Source: Pteria penguin | Lineage: Eukaryota; Mollusca; Bivalvia; Pterioida; Pteriidae | Assembly: GCA_035048485.1 (NCBI GenBank) | Contig: CM068590.1 | Location: 1,116,001 to 1,180,000 of the forward strand | DNA length: 64,000 bases | Direction of reading: 5' to 3' | Shown here: in pieces, positions 1 to 10,090 of the stretch | Layout: every line of letters begins with the position of its first letter | How positions within the stretch are numbered: position 1 is the first letter of the stretch | Program-made: the position numbers and the translations under genes | The notes under the pieces: model-generated | Told to the model about the DNA's origin: nothing | The model's database searches: none | What the model saw: the letters and a program-made list of their open reading frames with translations, nothing else

Positions 1-86
1 GGTTACCAACCTCTTAAACATAGGAATCGAACCCGGATCATCGGCGCCGCAAGCCAAGCGCTTAACCACTACACCAAGTCTGCCCC
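1..86 (-). repeat. tRNA-derived SINE (family S1), cut by window edge
   Basis: On the minus strand this reads as a tRNA-like head with an A box (TGGTGTAGTGG-like) and a B box (GGTTCGATTCC-like), followed by the body sequence GTTTAAGAGGTTGGTAACC. The same family recurs at 33665-33835, 44835-44985, 47925-48035 and 58109-58288. The 3' part lies outside the window. Confidence 0.8.
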
Positions 87-1285
87 AGTATACGAGGTTT
101 TCAATTAATTGTTGGCATGGGAAAAATACATGTCGATACAGATATATCTATCCAAGATAATTGTTCATTGTTACAGTTCAAATTCCCACACAGTCATTAA
201 TGTTCACCATAAATCATTATCAAATTTGAAGGATATGATGACAGAAACATGTATGCAACAGTGTACATACAATGATACATTATGCATCTATAAATATATA
301 GATCTACATTATTCATGTACAAACCCAACAGGCCCTAGCTGTTAGGTGTGCAAAATTTATTTTAAAGATAATGGAATAAAAAAGAGGCTACAACATTAAT
401 GTTTTAAGCACGCTCAACTGCTGAGCTTGAAGTATCCTGGCTAAGAGTACATATATATACATAATATATACATGTGAGCAAAGATAATATCTATGAATAC
501 AATATGAATGATTTTAATCTAAACAGAGATTATAGAACGATTATTTTCAAGGTTATTCTGTCATTTTTCATTATTAAAAGAATTATAAATAAACGTAATA
601 CTTTCTATAAAAAAGTTACATGGTCCCTTTTTGGAGCCCCAACTTGAATTTTCCCTATATATACAACTTACACGATGCATATATATTCATTATGTCGTCC
701 ACTTTGCACATTATCATGAACAATTAGATATCAGGGACTACCTTATATAATGACAGTAATTATTGAACCGTTTTCATAATGCAAAGACGTAAGTTATCAA
801 TGTAAAGACATTTCCACGTGGTGTGGAAAAATGTAAACACTCACCAAGTATTTTCTGCAATTTGACAACTCACAGCTTCCCATCGCTCCAATGCAACTCT
901 TATGTTATCCTTGTTCTAAACAATGTTTCGTCCCAGTCTTTTTCATCCCAGATGCCCTCGAATTCTGTCTTTAATGGGGGACGTCTCATCTTCGATAGCT
1001 CTATGTACGTCACCATTGTTGTTGTTATTATTGAAAGTATCCTGATCTCGCGTTAGTTGGCTAGGTCATTGATACACTGGGCATGCCAAGTGAAGAAAAC
1101 ATTACCGACTTTGTGCGGGTAGGTCGTAAGTATTTAATTGCATTTTAATAATTTTTTTCCAATGCTTATCGAAAGAATATAACAATGTAATTTCGTCTAA
1201 AGGGCTAACTTCAAGAGAGAGTCCAGGGTTAAAAATTACAGCCTTTGTTTTTAATACGGAAAACGGCAGCTAGTGCAACTTTAAG
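87..1285. other. AT-rich stretch, nothing recognised
   Basis: No frame here has coding character, and I see no inverted-repeat termini or tandem structure. The short open frames at 109-345 and 823-1056 show no motif and no credible splice context. Confidence 0.5.
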
Positions 1286-2290
1286 TTTGTTAAAATCATT
1301 TTATTATGAAATCCTCATCTGCATCCTGATGCATCTTGTTAAAAAAGTTGTATACATGTATTAATGATGACATCATAATCATATTAAACTTTTTGTAAAA
1401 AAATTCTGCATATCTGCTCACATTCACGTCCTTATCATCCTCATCATCAAAACAGTTTTTATGTTTTAATTATTTTCATACTTAACGTAAAATAAATGAC
1501 CTTCTGCATTTTGTTGTCTCAAAGTAAACCTTCATGCTGCTCTCCTGGCTAACTTCATTTTGACCCACATCTGCTCTATTGTAAAAAAAGAGTAGACTTA
1601 GAGGATAATCCAACACCGCCATTCTGGTTGTTAATCAAATAATAATCACAATTAATTATTCAACCTATAGATATGAATAAACTTACTTTCAAGTGTTTTT
1701 GGTGGGCCAATATTAATTATTTGTTTAATGTCAGGGATATCTACTCCCATTCCATAGGCCTCTGTGGCAAACATCATCCTCAAATTTGACTCCTCTGCCA
1801 TTGCTTTTCTAATAATTTTTTCATCTGTTACAAGATCACTATAATTTCACATAATAATCATTTGATTGAACAATTATAATTTATTAATTTAGATGTATTT
1901 ATTTAACTGTGATAGAAGCATTGATTAATATGAAATCCTTATCTGCACCATATGCTTTTTGTAAAAAAAATTGTATATTGATGTTGACTACATGATATAT
2001 ACTCTTTCATCTGTGTAAAGATCATTATAATTTCAATTAATAATATTTTATTGAACAATCACAATTTGTCAATGTTTTACTTATTTAAGTTTGTTAGAAT
2101 CATTTTATTATGAAATCCTCATCTGCATCCTCATGCATCTTGTAAAAAGAAGTTGTATACATGTATAAATGTTGACATCATAATCATAAACTTTTTTGAA
2201 AAAAAAATTCTGCATATTTGCGTACATTCACATCCTTATCATCATCATCATCAAAACATAATTTTTATGTTTTAATTATTTTTATACTTA
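1286..2290. repeat. Two direct copies of a ~200-bp block, plus a weaker third
   Basis: The block at about 1286-1490 (starting AAGTTTGTTAAAATCATT) is repeated with roughly 90% similarity at about 2087-2290. A more diverged partial copy lies at about 1915-2040. The copies flank and partly contain the RecQ-like helicase remnant on the minus strand, so they look like duplicated exon/intron pieces of that decayed gene. Confidence 0.7.
1687..1826 (-). pseudogene. RecQ-like DNA helicase fragment, C-lobe exon
   Basis: Read on the minus strand, the segment encodes FATEAYGMGVDIPDI followed by a GPP motif. This matches helicase motif V and its surroundings in the second RecA-like lobe of RecQ-type ATP-dependent 3'-5' DNA helicases. 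It is bounded by an AG acceptor (CTTGTAACAG just upstream at 1827) and a GTAAG donor just below 1687, so it looks like a real exon. The expected motif VI (QEIGRAGRDG type) and the N-lobe ATPase motifs are not found nearby. Only this exon and one degraded upstream piece remain, so I infer a pseudogene or a helicase fragment copied by a mobile element. Family recognition is by motif only. Confidence 0.6.
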
Positions 2291-2314
2291 TATGATATAT
2301 ATTTATGACTATTA

Positions 2315-2543
2315 TTATGTATAGGCCATGTCATTTAATTTTTCGTCATCTGAATTTTGTGGGCAATGGTCTGGATGATCTGATAAAATCTTTGTCACTG
2401 CATCATAGTGAAGTTTACCACACCATCTCAAAGGAACATACACAATTGTTTTCTCATAGTTTTCCCCTTTTTTCTTTAACTCTAACAGAAAAGGGTCCAA
2501 GACTTTTGTATATGATTCACCTGTAGATGTAGCGGTCTTTGGA
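2315..2543 (-). pseudogene. RecQ-like DNA helicase fragment, segment before the C-lobe
   Basis: The minus-strand frame contains LLELKKKG followed by KTIVYVPLRWCGKL. This resembles the segment opening the second lobe of RecQ-like helicases, where a K-T-[IV]-V-[FY] strand precedes an S-L-[KR]-W-C-G motif. It lies in the correct order and spacing to be the exon before 1687-1826. An acceptor-like GTAG sits at the 5' edge (2544-2547). The 3' edge runs into a stop without an obvious GT donor, and the next segment holds the duplicated 200-bp block, so the gene looks broken here. Confidence 0.5.
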
Positions 2544-2559
2544 CTACTTCAAAGTATAT

Positions 2560-3740
2560 ATTAGGTCTAAAAATGAATAAAATCATACATGTCAAGTTAA
2601 AATGGTAAATTTATGTATATATTTATATATGTATATTGATAATTTTATGTAGTGATGTGAAATATCATGTATTTCATATTTTGAAATTAATAGCCATATA
2701 TTCATCTATTAAATTGTATATCTATAATGTTTTAATTTTCTTTTTTTAAGGTGTATAACGATACATATGGTTTAAATGGAAAAAAAAACCTGAAAACTGA
2801 ATGCCTTGAAACTAATTTCTGAAATTAGCAATATAAGCACTCATTGTTTGAGTGTTTCAACCTTATTATTGTAATAGCGTGTTGAATAGATCATCACGCT
2901 TATTGTTTTTAAGGTTCTTTATTGGTGTACAATGATATAAAACCCTGTAACATATAAATAATATTTACACAGATGACTTCATTACACGTATTATAATAAT
3001 TCAATAAATTCATGGTGAATGATATATTCACTTAAAATGATAATAACACAAATATATCAATGATACATCTTAAACAGTGTCACGACAAGAAAGATAACTC
3101 TTGTAGTATAATAACTGATAAGAATCTATATTATTTCATACGTGTAATATTAATAAACAATTAAAATCATATTTGAAATAACGTAATCACCTGTTTGTGG
3201 AACAAGGTACTCCACTTTACGAAGAAAGTCTTATTTAGCTGTAGATCTATTTACTAAATGTTACTGAAATATTCAAAAACCGTAATACAATAAGACTGAA
3301 ATACTTTGAATCATATACATATAAGTAAAATATGAACAAGGTAATATTTGAAAGAGACATTATAATGAAAATAATCCATTCTCACACATTCTCTCATATT
3401 ATATTCATTTAAATGAAAAACGTGATATTAATGTGTTAGAAAATACATGCAACTTACTTTATATAAGTTTGCGTAAATCCATATCAGTCATGTACGTATG
3501 CGTCTTTTCAGTTGGAAAACAAAGTAAGAAGTGACAAAGGCTACTCACGGGTGGCGGGAAAGGGGTAAATGGACTTACAATTGGCTATTTGAGTCACATG
3601 ACGGAATATGTACTAATGACGTATATAAGTATGATATTTAAATGAGTGGCGTAGCCAGTATGCGTGTTGACTGTAATATGTAAATGTATAGGTTGGAAGT
3701 TTATATTTTAAATGTAAAATAATAAATACCATTTCCATAC
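2560..3740. other. AT-rich stretch, nothing recognised
   Basis: I see no coding frame, no terminal inverted repeats and no tandem repeat. It contains scattered homopolymer and TA-rich tracts only. Confidence 0.5.
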
Positions 3741-3760
3741 TACTACATTATTCACCTGAC

Positions 3761-4170
3761 TTGTACTTGTATATTGGCATTCCCATGGGAACTAACTGCG
3801 CCCCTCTTCTTGCTGACATTTTCTTATATTCGTATGAGGCGGAATTTATTCAAAATATGCTCTCCACAGGCAGAAAAAGTCTTGCATCTCAGTTTAATTT
3901 TACGTATAGATATATAGACGACGTATTGTCAATCAATAATCCTAACTTTAAGGATTACATACATGAAATATATCCCCATGAACTTGAGATAAAAGAGACA
4001 ACCGAGAGCAATTATTCCGCTTCGTATCTGGATATATTTTTAACTTTCGACAGTAATGGTCATTTGGACACCTCTCTGTATGACAAACGTGACGATTTTA
4101 ACTTCCAAATAACTAACTTTCCGTTTCTTTGCAGCAATATCCCGTCCTCACCTGTTCATTCAATTACTTT
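3761..4170 (+). pseudogene. Reverse transcriptase fragment, Penelope-like
   Basis: The frame opens with GIPMGTNCAPLLADIFLYSY, then YRYIDDVLS with the reverse-transcriptase catalytic YIDD, then a YDKRDDFNF-type segment and an NIPSSP motif. The GIPMGTNCAPL and YIDD blocks are characteristic of the finger/palm region of Penelope-like reverse transcriptases found across invertebrates. Only about 135 residues remain. The N-terminal part is absent (5' truncation is usual for these elements), and after NIPSSP the frame loses similarity and enters an A-rich tract. No GIY-YIG endonuclease is visible. This is a dead retroelement copy; the Penelope assignment is from motif resemblance and would need a tree to confirm. 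Confidence 0.75.
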
Positions 4171-4310
4171 AGCAAAAAAAAAAAAAACAACCCCAAAACA
4201 AACAAACAAACAAACAAAAAAAAAAAACTCCAGAAAACAAAAACACAAAAAAACAAAAAAAACCCCCTACAAATGAAAAAACCAAAACCAAAAACAAAAG
4301 CAAAATCAAA
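4171..4310. repeat. A-rich low-complexity tract
   Basis: About 140 bp made almost entirely of A and C, with AAACA and AAAC motifs. It directly joins the reverse-transcriptase fragment to the terminus of the tandem-core element at 4311. It could be a decayed poly(A) tract. It generates spurious lysine-rich open frames. Confidence 0.85.
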
Positions 4311-5160
4311 CTAGAGCAGTCCTAACGGGAAAATATCCCCGTGGCAACAAAGTAGAAACATGCAGTAAATCATCCCAAAATACATCACTGGTATAAGTGT
4401 AATGGATGTCCCAATTACAAGCACATTTTGAGGTATAATCATTGAAAACAAGGTTTTACCCATTCTTATATCCTAAGCAACAGTTCTGTGAAATTTTATT
4501 GAAATCCGTGCACAAGGTAAGAAGTTATGGCCCGGACAAGGTTATACCAATTGTGTCTATTGTGACCTTGACTTTTGACCTTTGACTGCGGTTTAAGGTC
4601 ATGACACATCCCTTGATCCTAAGTAACAATTCTGTGAAATATTATTGAAATTTGTGCACAGGGGAAGAAGTTATATCCTGTACAAGGTTTTACTTATTGT
4701 GCTTATCATAACCTTGACCTTTGACTTATGAACTTGGTTGTAAATCGTGACACACCTTTGGATCTTACACAACAATTTTTGGAAATATTATTGAAATCCA
4801 TGCTCAGGGAAAGAACTTATGACCCGGAAAAAATTTAGTTGTGTCTATCATGACCTTTACCTTTGACCTATGACCTTGGTTTAAAGTCTTGACACACCCT
4901 TGGATCTTAAACAACAATTCTGTGAAATATTATTGAAATCTGTGCACAGGGTGAAAAGTTATGGTCCGGACAAGGGTTCTGTTATTGTGAATATTATGAT
5001 CTTGACCTTTGACCTATGGCCTTGGTTCAAGGTCATGACACATCTTTGGGTCCTAAGTAACAATTCTGTGAATATTATTGAAGTATGTGCACAGGGTGAG
5101 AAGTTATGGCCCGGACAAAATTTTTCTTATTGTGTCTATCATGACCTTGACTAACTCAGG
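4311..5160 (-). mobile_element. Tandem-core element, family B (pearl-like), minus orientation
   Basis: It begins with the inverted form of the family-B terminus (CTAGAGCAGTCCTAACGGG). About five diverged monomers of ~140 bp follow, each with a CAATTCTGTGAAATATTATTGAA-like segment and CCTTGACCTTTGACC. The same terminus and monomers occur in opposite orientation at 38530-40872, and a one-monomer version lies at 25069-26074. No transposase is encoded. Bivalve pearl-type and Helentron-associated elements are known to carry tandem cores of this kind; the assignment here is by analogy. The other end runs into a GT microsatellite. Confidence 0.7.
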
Positions 5161-5174
5161 TACGCCTTTATTGG

Positions 5175-5180
<6 letters not shown>

Positions 5181-5239
<59 letters not shown>

Positions 5240-5240
5240 T
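5181..5240. repeat. (TG)n microsatellite
   Basis: A nearly pure dinucleotide run follows a short TA run at the truncated end of the family-B element. Confidence 0.95.
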
Positions 5241-5362
5241 GTAGTTTTTTTTATCATAATATGTATTTAAGGTACTTGAAATTCGTTCCAAGTCCCCATT
5301 GTCACCGTATTTATATGGCTAAGCCATCTTTTTACAATACAAAAAATAAATAAAAATCAATG

Positions 5363-6310
5363 TTTGCAAACCCCGTCGGGGGTTTGTTTGCATATTACGT
5401 TGTTGTCTAATCTGGAAATGCGCATGTGCAATATGATTATGCTGCATGCTGGGAAAACATAGCCTCCAAATAGTAGTTGCTTTACTTTACGAGGTCAGGC
5501 AGTTTAAGTTTTTTTATTATCCTTGACATTGATATTTCTAATGCGCTTAAAAGGAAAAGGGATGAAGAAGAATACCCTTGCTTTCTAAGGCAATGCTCAT
5601 TACTAAATCAATGTTACAGTTGGGCGTTCCAAACGAATAGTATTTACCGTACTTTCAAACGCAGAGAGGAGTATATGAGGACAGAGCTTTTAATAGGATA
5701 GGCATTAGGACTTTGGGGTGATTTTCTTAAGTGAATGCATATAAATGATAAATAAATCTTACATGCAATGTATTCTAAAAATAAAAAAAATACTTTAAAA
5801 TACTTATTTTTAAATAAGTTAGTGGATGCCACATAAACATGTATAAATATGAAGGATATTCATATTTTGGAAATCAACATTCGTGTAACCTTTCCCACGA
5901 CAGCAGTGGTATATATCCAACAGAATTTTCCCGCGTAATACTAATAAGATGTTCATACCTTTTAGCGTATGTACATTATCTGGCTATAGAAAATCTCGAA
6001 AAGTTCCGAGTAAACGAAGGCGGAGTATCAAGGACAGAGCTTTTAATATGATAGACATTATGACTTGGGGTGATTTTCTTAAGTGAATGCATATAAATGG
6101 TAAATAAATCTTACATGCAATGTATTCTAAAAATAAAAAAATACTAGCAGTTTAATTGGTGGAGCAATTACTGCGCAGTTTGTAACATTCTTTGTACTTA
6201 TGCAAACTTCCCCAACGATTATTTGCGCACAAGAGGCCTCGACGGGGAGTTTGTGTTATTTAAGTGTTGGAAGTTGGTGGAGCAAGTACTGCGTAGTTTG
6301 TATGATTTCT
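5363..6310. repeat. Old duplicated block with inverted GC-rich ends
   Basis: A ~130-bp segment at about 5671-5800 (GGACAGAGCTTTTAATA onward) recurs at about 6023-6150. A GTGGAGCAA-TACTGCG-type segment occurs at about 6161 and again at about 6275. A short hairpin (CAAACCCCGTCGGGGGTTTG) lies near 5367, and a related inverted sequence (CTCGACGGGGAGTTTG) near 6238. Together they suggest an unclassified ~0.9 kb element. The open frames at 5477-5701 and 5839-6051 end in the duplicated part and are not supported as genes. Confidence 0.45.
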
Positions 6311-7376
6311 TTCATGTCTAACTGTACTTAGGGTGTTCGAAATGTCTAAACGGTGACATCCCGACGAATATGGTCAGCATTCCCAACCCAAGTCTAAACA
6401 TAAATAAACATTAGAAAGGAGGTATTAACTATTATTTAGACAACAACATAGCTAATATCATACAAAAGGGTCTTCATTTTAAATTGACCCACACGTACCA
6501 ATTTCCTCGCAATTAAAAATGCTACAGGGTTTGTACTCTAAGCTTTTTTAAAAGCTATGCTTGTAAAGACTTTATACTACGATTATCTAAGCACAAACGT
6601 TACATTTTTATGTAGCTCGTTCGGTACAAAACCGGAATGTACGATACCGTGTATGTTTCTTTGTGTTACCAAGTAGCCTTCTCTTCCTTTCGTCTTGGCT
6701 GTCAGCCATGACAGGAAGAAATGTTACATTCGCTTGCCATTTTTAATCTTGTCGATATTAAAAAAGAATGTAAATGCAGAGAGAAACGTGGAAGGAGAGC
6801 AGAACTTTTTCATACAACAAGAATAGCTAGGTATGTCAGCTGTCATTTATACTTTATGTGAAATTCATACATTTAACGCATGTATTTCAAACCGAAAGTA
6901 GAGGTCAAAGGAAATCCCATGTGACAGGAAATGCGATATGACTTAAGAACTACACCCATCTGTCTTCTGCGTTTTGGACGCCATGTTTGAGATCTGTGAG
7001 ATTAGGATAAACTTTTGGGAGACGGTTTCTGATTTTAATAAACAGATGGTGTGAGACGTATCATTTATTATGATTGACAGGTATATGATTAGTTGGTGCT
7101 TTGATATCTATATATTGTATTTGATGTTACTTTAGACATTTAGGAATTTGATAAATGGAAATCCCCATTCCAGTGAGCTTGAAAAACTTCCTCTTTCATG
7201 AAATCTTTAGTCAGGCAGAGATGATATGAATTTAGGCAAAGCCTATTAGAGAGCATAGCTGATGAACATATGATTTTATTTCTTAAGGTATATCTCAGAT
7301 TTCTAAATAATATGATAATGCATTGTAAAAATATCTTAATCCCTGCTTGACCTTAGGAGGTGTGGAGGGAGATTCA
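6311..7376. other. Non-coding stretch, nothing recognised
   Basis: No open frame of note, no repeats and no terminal structures were seen between the duplicated block and the MITE. Confidence 0.5.
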
Positions 7377-7378
7377 TA

Positions 7379-7987
7379 CTGGTGCTGTAGCAGTTTCCGG
7401 ACTAAAGCAGTTCTGGTCGTCTCGTTATTTGAGATACTTCCAACAAGTATATTTGCCTATTGTTCACCATATCACCAAAATTGTTCATATTCATAATCGT
7501 ATGCAAAGGTTTAGCTCGGTTTTGAAGAAATAAATATAATTTCCACCTTACTTTCTGTGTCTGTATTGTGTTGTTGTTATTTCTCGCGTTGGGGAAGTGA
7601 TGTCAGCCTACCAGAAAGCAAATCTCATTATTTGGCAAGTCTGTGTAACATTTATTAAAATTCCTGTGACTGTTGATTTACTATTTATCCTTTATTAATG
7701 TATGTCTATTTAACGATGATGTTAACATCCCATACTGAGCCCCATTACTGCATTAAACGTCAAGACCGGAAACTGCTACAGTAAACAAAGAAAAGTGATA
7801 TTGAAACCTCGTGTGGAAAAGGGGCTCATTTGGACAAAAAGACACTTAAATGTTGAATTCTTTTTACATTTTTAATTATCTTTATAGTCAATCATTATTT
7901 ATGCCAATTATCAAATACTTTCGTAGTGTAAAAAAATAGTTATCGACCAAAAACCCCCAAAACGTCCGGAAACTGCTACAGCACCAG
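7379..7987. mobile_element. 609-bp MITE with perfect 24-bp terminal inverted repeats
   Basis: The left end (7379-7402, beginning CTGGTGCTGTAG) and right end (7964-7987) are perfect reverse complements over 24 bp. Each is flanked by TA (7377-7378 and 7988-7989), as expected for a TA target-site duplication of the Tc1/mariner type. The element has no coding capacity. A partial extra copy of the right terminal repeat (CCGGAAACTGCTACAG, 7766-7781) lies inside. The perfect ends suggest a fairly recent insertion mobilised in trans; the superfamily is inferred only from the TA duplication. Confidence 0.85.
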
Positions 7988-7989
7988 TA

Positions 7990-9166
7990 TAGCTATACTC
8001 CAATACTGGGTCTCTCTCTCTTTGTGTGTTCCCTTTTTGTGCTGTAGAGAAATCTGAGCTTTTCTGCCCAAATTCGTCCCATAATTAGTTAATACTAGAT
8101 AGTTTTGACAGTCTGGCAATCTGGTAAGTTTCGCAAAGACTGCAATTAGTACAGAAAGAAAAAAACTCTACCAAAGCTAAACATGTTTCCTCTGTAACAG
8201 ACAGGTTGAAATCTGTGGCCTTCAACAAACTCTCATTCTCCTTTTCATCTTGCTCGCAACCAGACTCGTCCACACATTTTCGCTTTCTGACTCATCCTCT
8301 ATCTCTCATTCCCTATGTCTTTTTTGTTCACGGTCTCCTTGGTTTGTGCTGTCTCTTTGTTTTGCACAGTCTCCTCAACCCTGTCTCCTCATGTCACCCC
8401 CTTCTTCTCATGTCACCCCCTTCTCCTCCTCAAACAATAACCATTGTGATCGGACCTAGCGGCAATCAAACCCCAAATCTTCCTTTTAGAAGGCAAATGC
8501 TCTCACCATTGTGGTATTTGTTCAATATAAGAATTTTTCTCTCTATCAAATTAAATCTTCTCTCTTCCCCCCCCTCCCCCCCCTTGGAAGAAGGAGGAGG
8601 TGAGACAAGATGGAAATAACAGTATGTGTTTGTGAAAGATCTATGCCATGGGTGGTTACAGATGTCTGCCTGGATACTGAATGTGTTATTTTATCATTTA
8701 GAATTTTGAAGGCCAACTTGAATCAGACATTGCCATGCATAGACAAATTACAGGGAATAAACTTAACGGAAATTTTTATGAGCCATGTGGGCTCATAAGA
8801 CTCAGAATCTACGGGCCCACACCAATCTTTATGAGTCCACACTGAAACCATTCAAAAATTGCAAGAAAAAGTAATCAATTATTTATTTTTTTCTGAATTT
8901 TATTACATTACACAACAATTTCTCTTCAATTTTACTCCTTGAAGTAATCATCCCGGTTTGTCGGCGATACATATCGTTTCATGGGAACGGCGAAAAAACT
9001 TCCTAACTGGGCTTGTCGAGCCATAATTTAAAGGTCAAAGAACAGTAAAAGGATTAAAATGTTGGTAATTCAAACCTCTGAAGTAAATGAAAAAAATGAT
9101 GATAATTAGTTTTAAACATTGTATACTGGTATAATTTATACAATTCCTGTATCAGATATATCACCT
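7990..9166. other. Non-coding stretch with pyrimidine-rich segment
   Basis: Around 8230-8600 the plus strand is rich in C and T, including CCCCCCTCCCCCCCC near 8570. A small hairpin (TTATGAGCC / GGCTCATAA) lies near 8777-8799. A 62-codon minus-strand frame (8085-8273) is cysteine-containing but has no recognisable motif. Confidence 0.45.
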
Positions 9167-9178
9167 TCAGGTCTATTA

Positions 9179-9452
9179 GAAGCCGGCGTGGCCTAGTGGT
9201 ATCGCGTCGGACTCCTGATCGGGAGGCCGGGGTTCGAGTCCGGCTCTGGTCATGCCGGTGTTCTGTCTTTCGGATGAGACAGTAAAAACCGAGGCCCTGT
9301 GTTGTGGTATGCATGGCACGTTAAAGATCCCTCACTGCTTTGGGTGGATCCGTTGCAAAGGTCAAAATTTGTATGCCCCGCATCAGGCAGATGCCGTTAC
9401 CATATACGTGAAATATTCGTGGTGTGACGTAAAACAAAAATCAATCAATCAA
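9179..9452 (+). mobile_element. Complete tRNA-derived SINE (family S2) with target duplication
   Basis: The tRNA-like head holds an A box (TGGCCTAGTGG) and a B box (GGTTCGAGTCC). A conserved body (GCATCAGGCAGATGCCGTTA) and a tail of repeated AATC follow. The 12-bp direct repeat TCAGGTCTATTA at 9167-9178 and 9453-9464 is the target-site duplication, so the ends are exact. Other members: 27640-27875, 39601-39868, 45957-46237, 59486-59734. Confidence 0.95.
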
Positions 9453-9464
9453 TCAGGTCTATTA

Positions 9465-9722
9465 ACCAACTCTGCTGCTGGTGAGGTGGAGGGTAATTCA
9501 TCCAGTGTTGAGTCTTCCTGTTCTACAACAATCAAAAATAGATATAAAATAAACCTATGCTTTTATCCTTTTTGCTCACATCTTACTTTATCAAACATTT
9601 TGAAATAATTAGTTTTCAAAATTAAAATATATTGTAAATAGTGGTAAAGCTGATTTTTACATATTCTTATATTATACATGTAGCATCATTCATATTGTTC
9701 AAATATGTAAACCATTTTTTTT
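9465..9722. other. Short unannotated spacer
   Basis: AT-rich sequence between the SINE and the first Helentron-like head; nothing recognised. Confidence 0.5.
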
Positions 9723-10090
9723 AGCTCACCTGAGCCAAAGGCTCAAGTGAGCTATAGTCATAGTGCCCCGTCCGTCGGCGTCCGTCCGTTGTTAACTTTT
9801 TCTCATTTTTGACTTCTTCTCTGGAACTACATTGCAGGTTTGGATCAAACTTTGTGTAAATGATGTACTCAAGGTCCCCTACCTAAATTGTGTTCGGGAT
9901 CCAGATTCCCTCAGGGATGGATCCAGGGCGGGGCCAAAAGTGCCCAAAATGGTATCCCTGTTCAAACATCTGCTCCTCCAGAACCAGTACATAAATGGGG
10001 AAACTAAATGCATTTCAACAATCTATAAAGATGGGTTAGTTAAAATTGTGTTTGGGGTTAAGATCCGTCAAATAGAAATTTACGCTTTTT

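Noticed and set aside
4900..5353. Frames of 84 and 91 codons in the tandem-core and GT tract
   Set aside because: Repeat-derived; the second includes the (TG)n microsatellite.
8085..8273. 62-codon minus frame with several Cys
   Set aside because: No motif, no convincing splice sites and no neighbour exon.
9179..9252. tRNA gene candidates here and at 33665, 45957, 58288, 60099
   Set aside because: A and B boxes are present, but each is the head of a longer dispersed element with shared body and tail and, in several cases, target duplications. They are SINEs.
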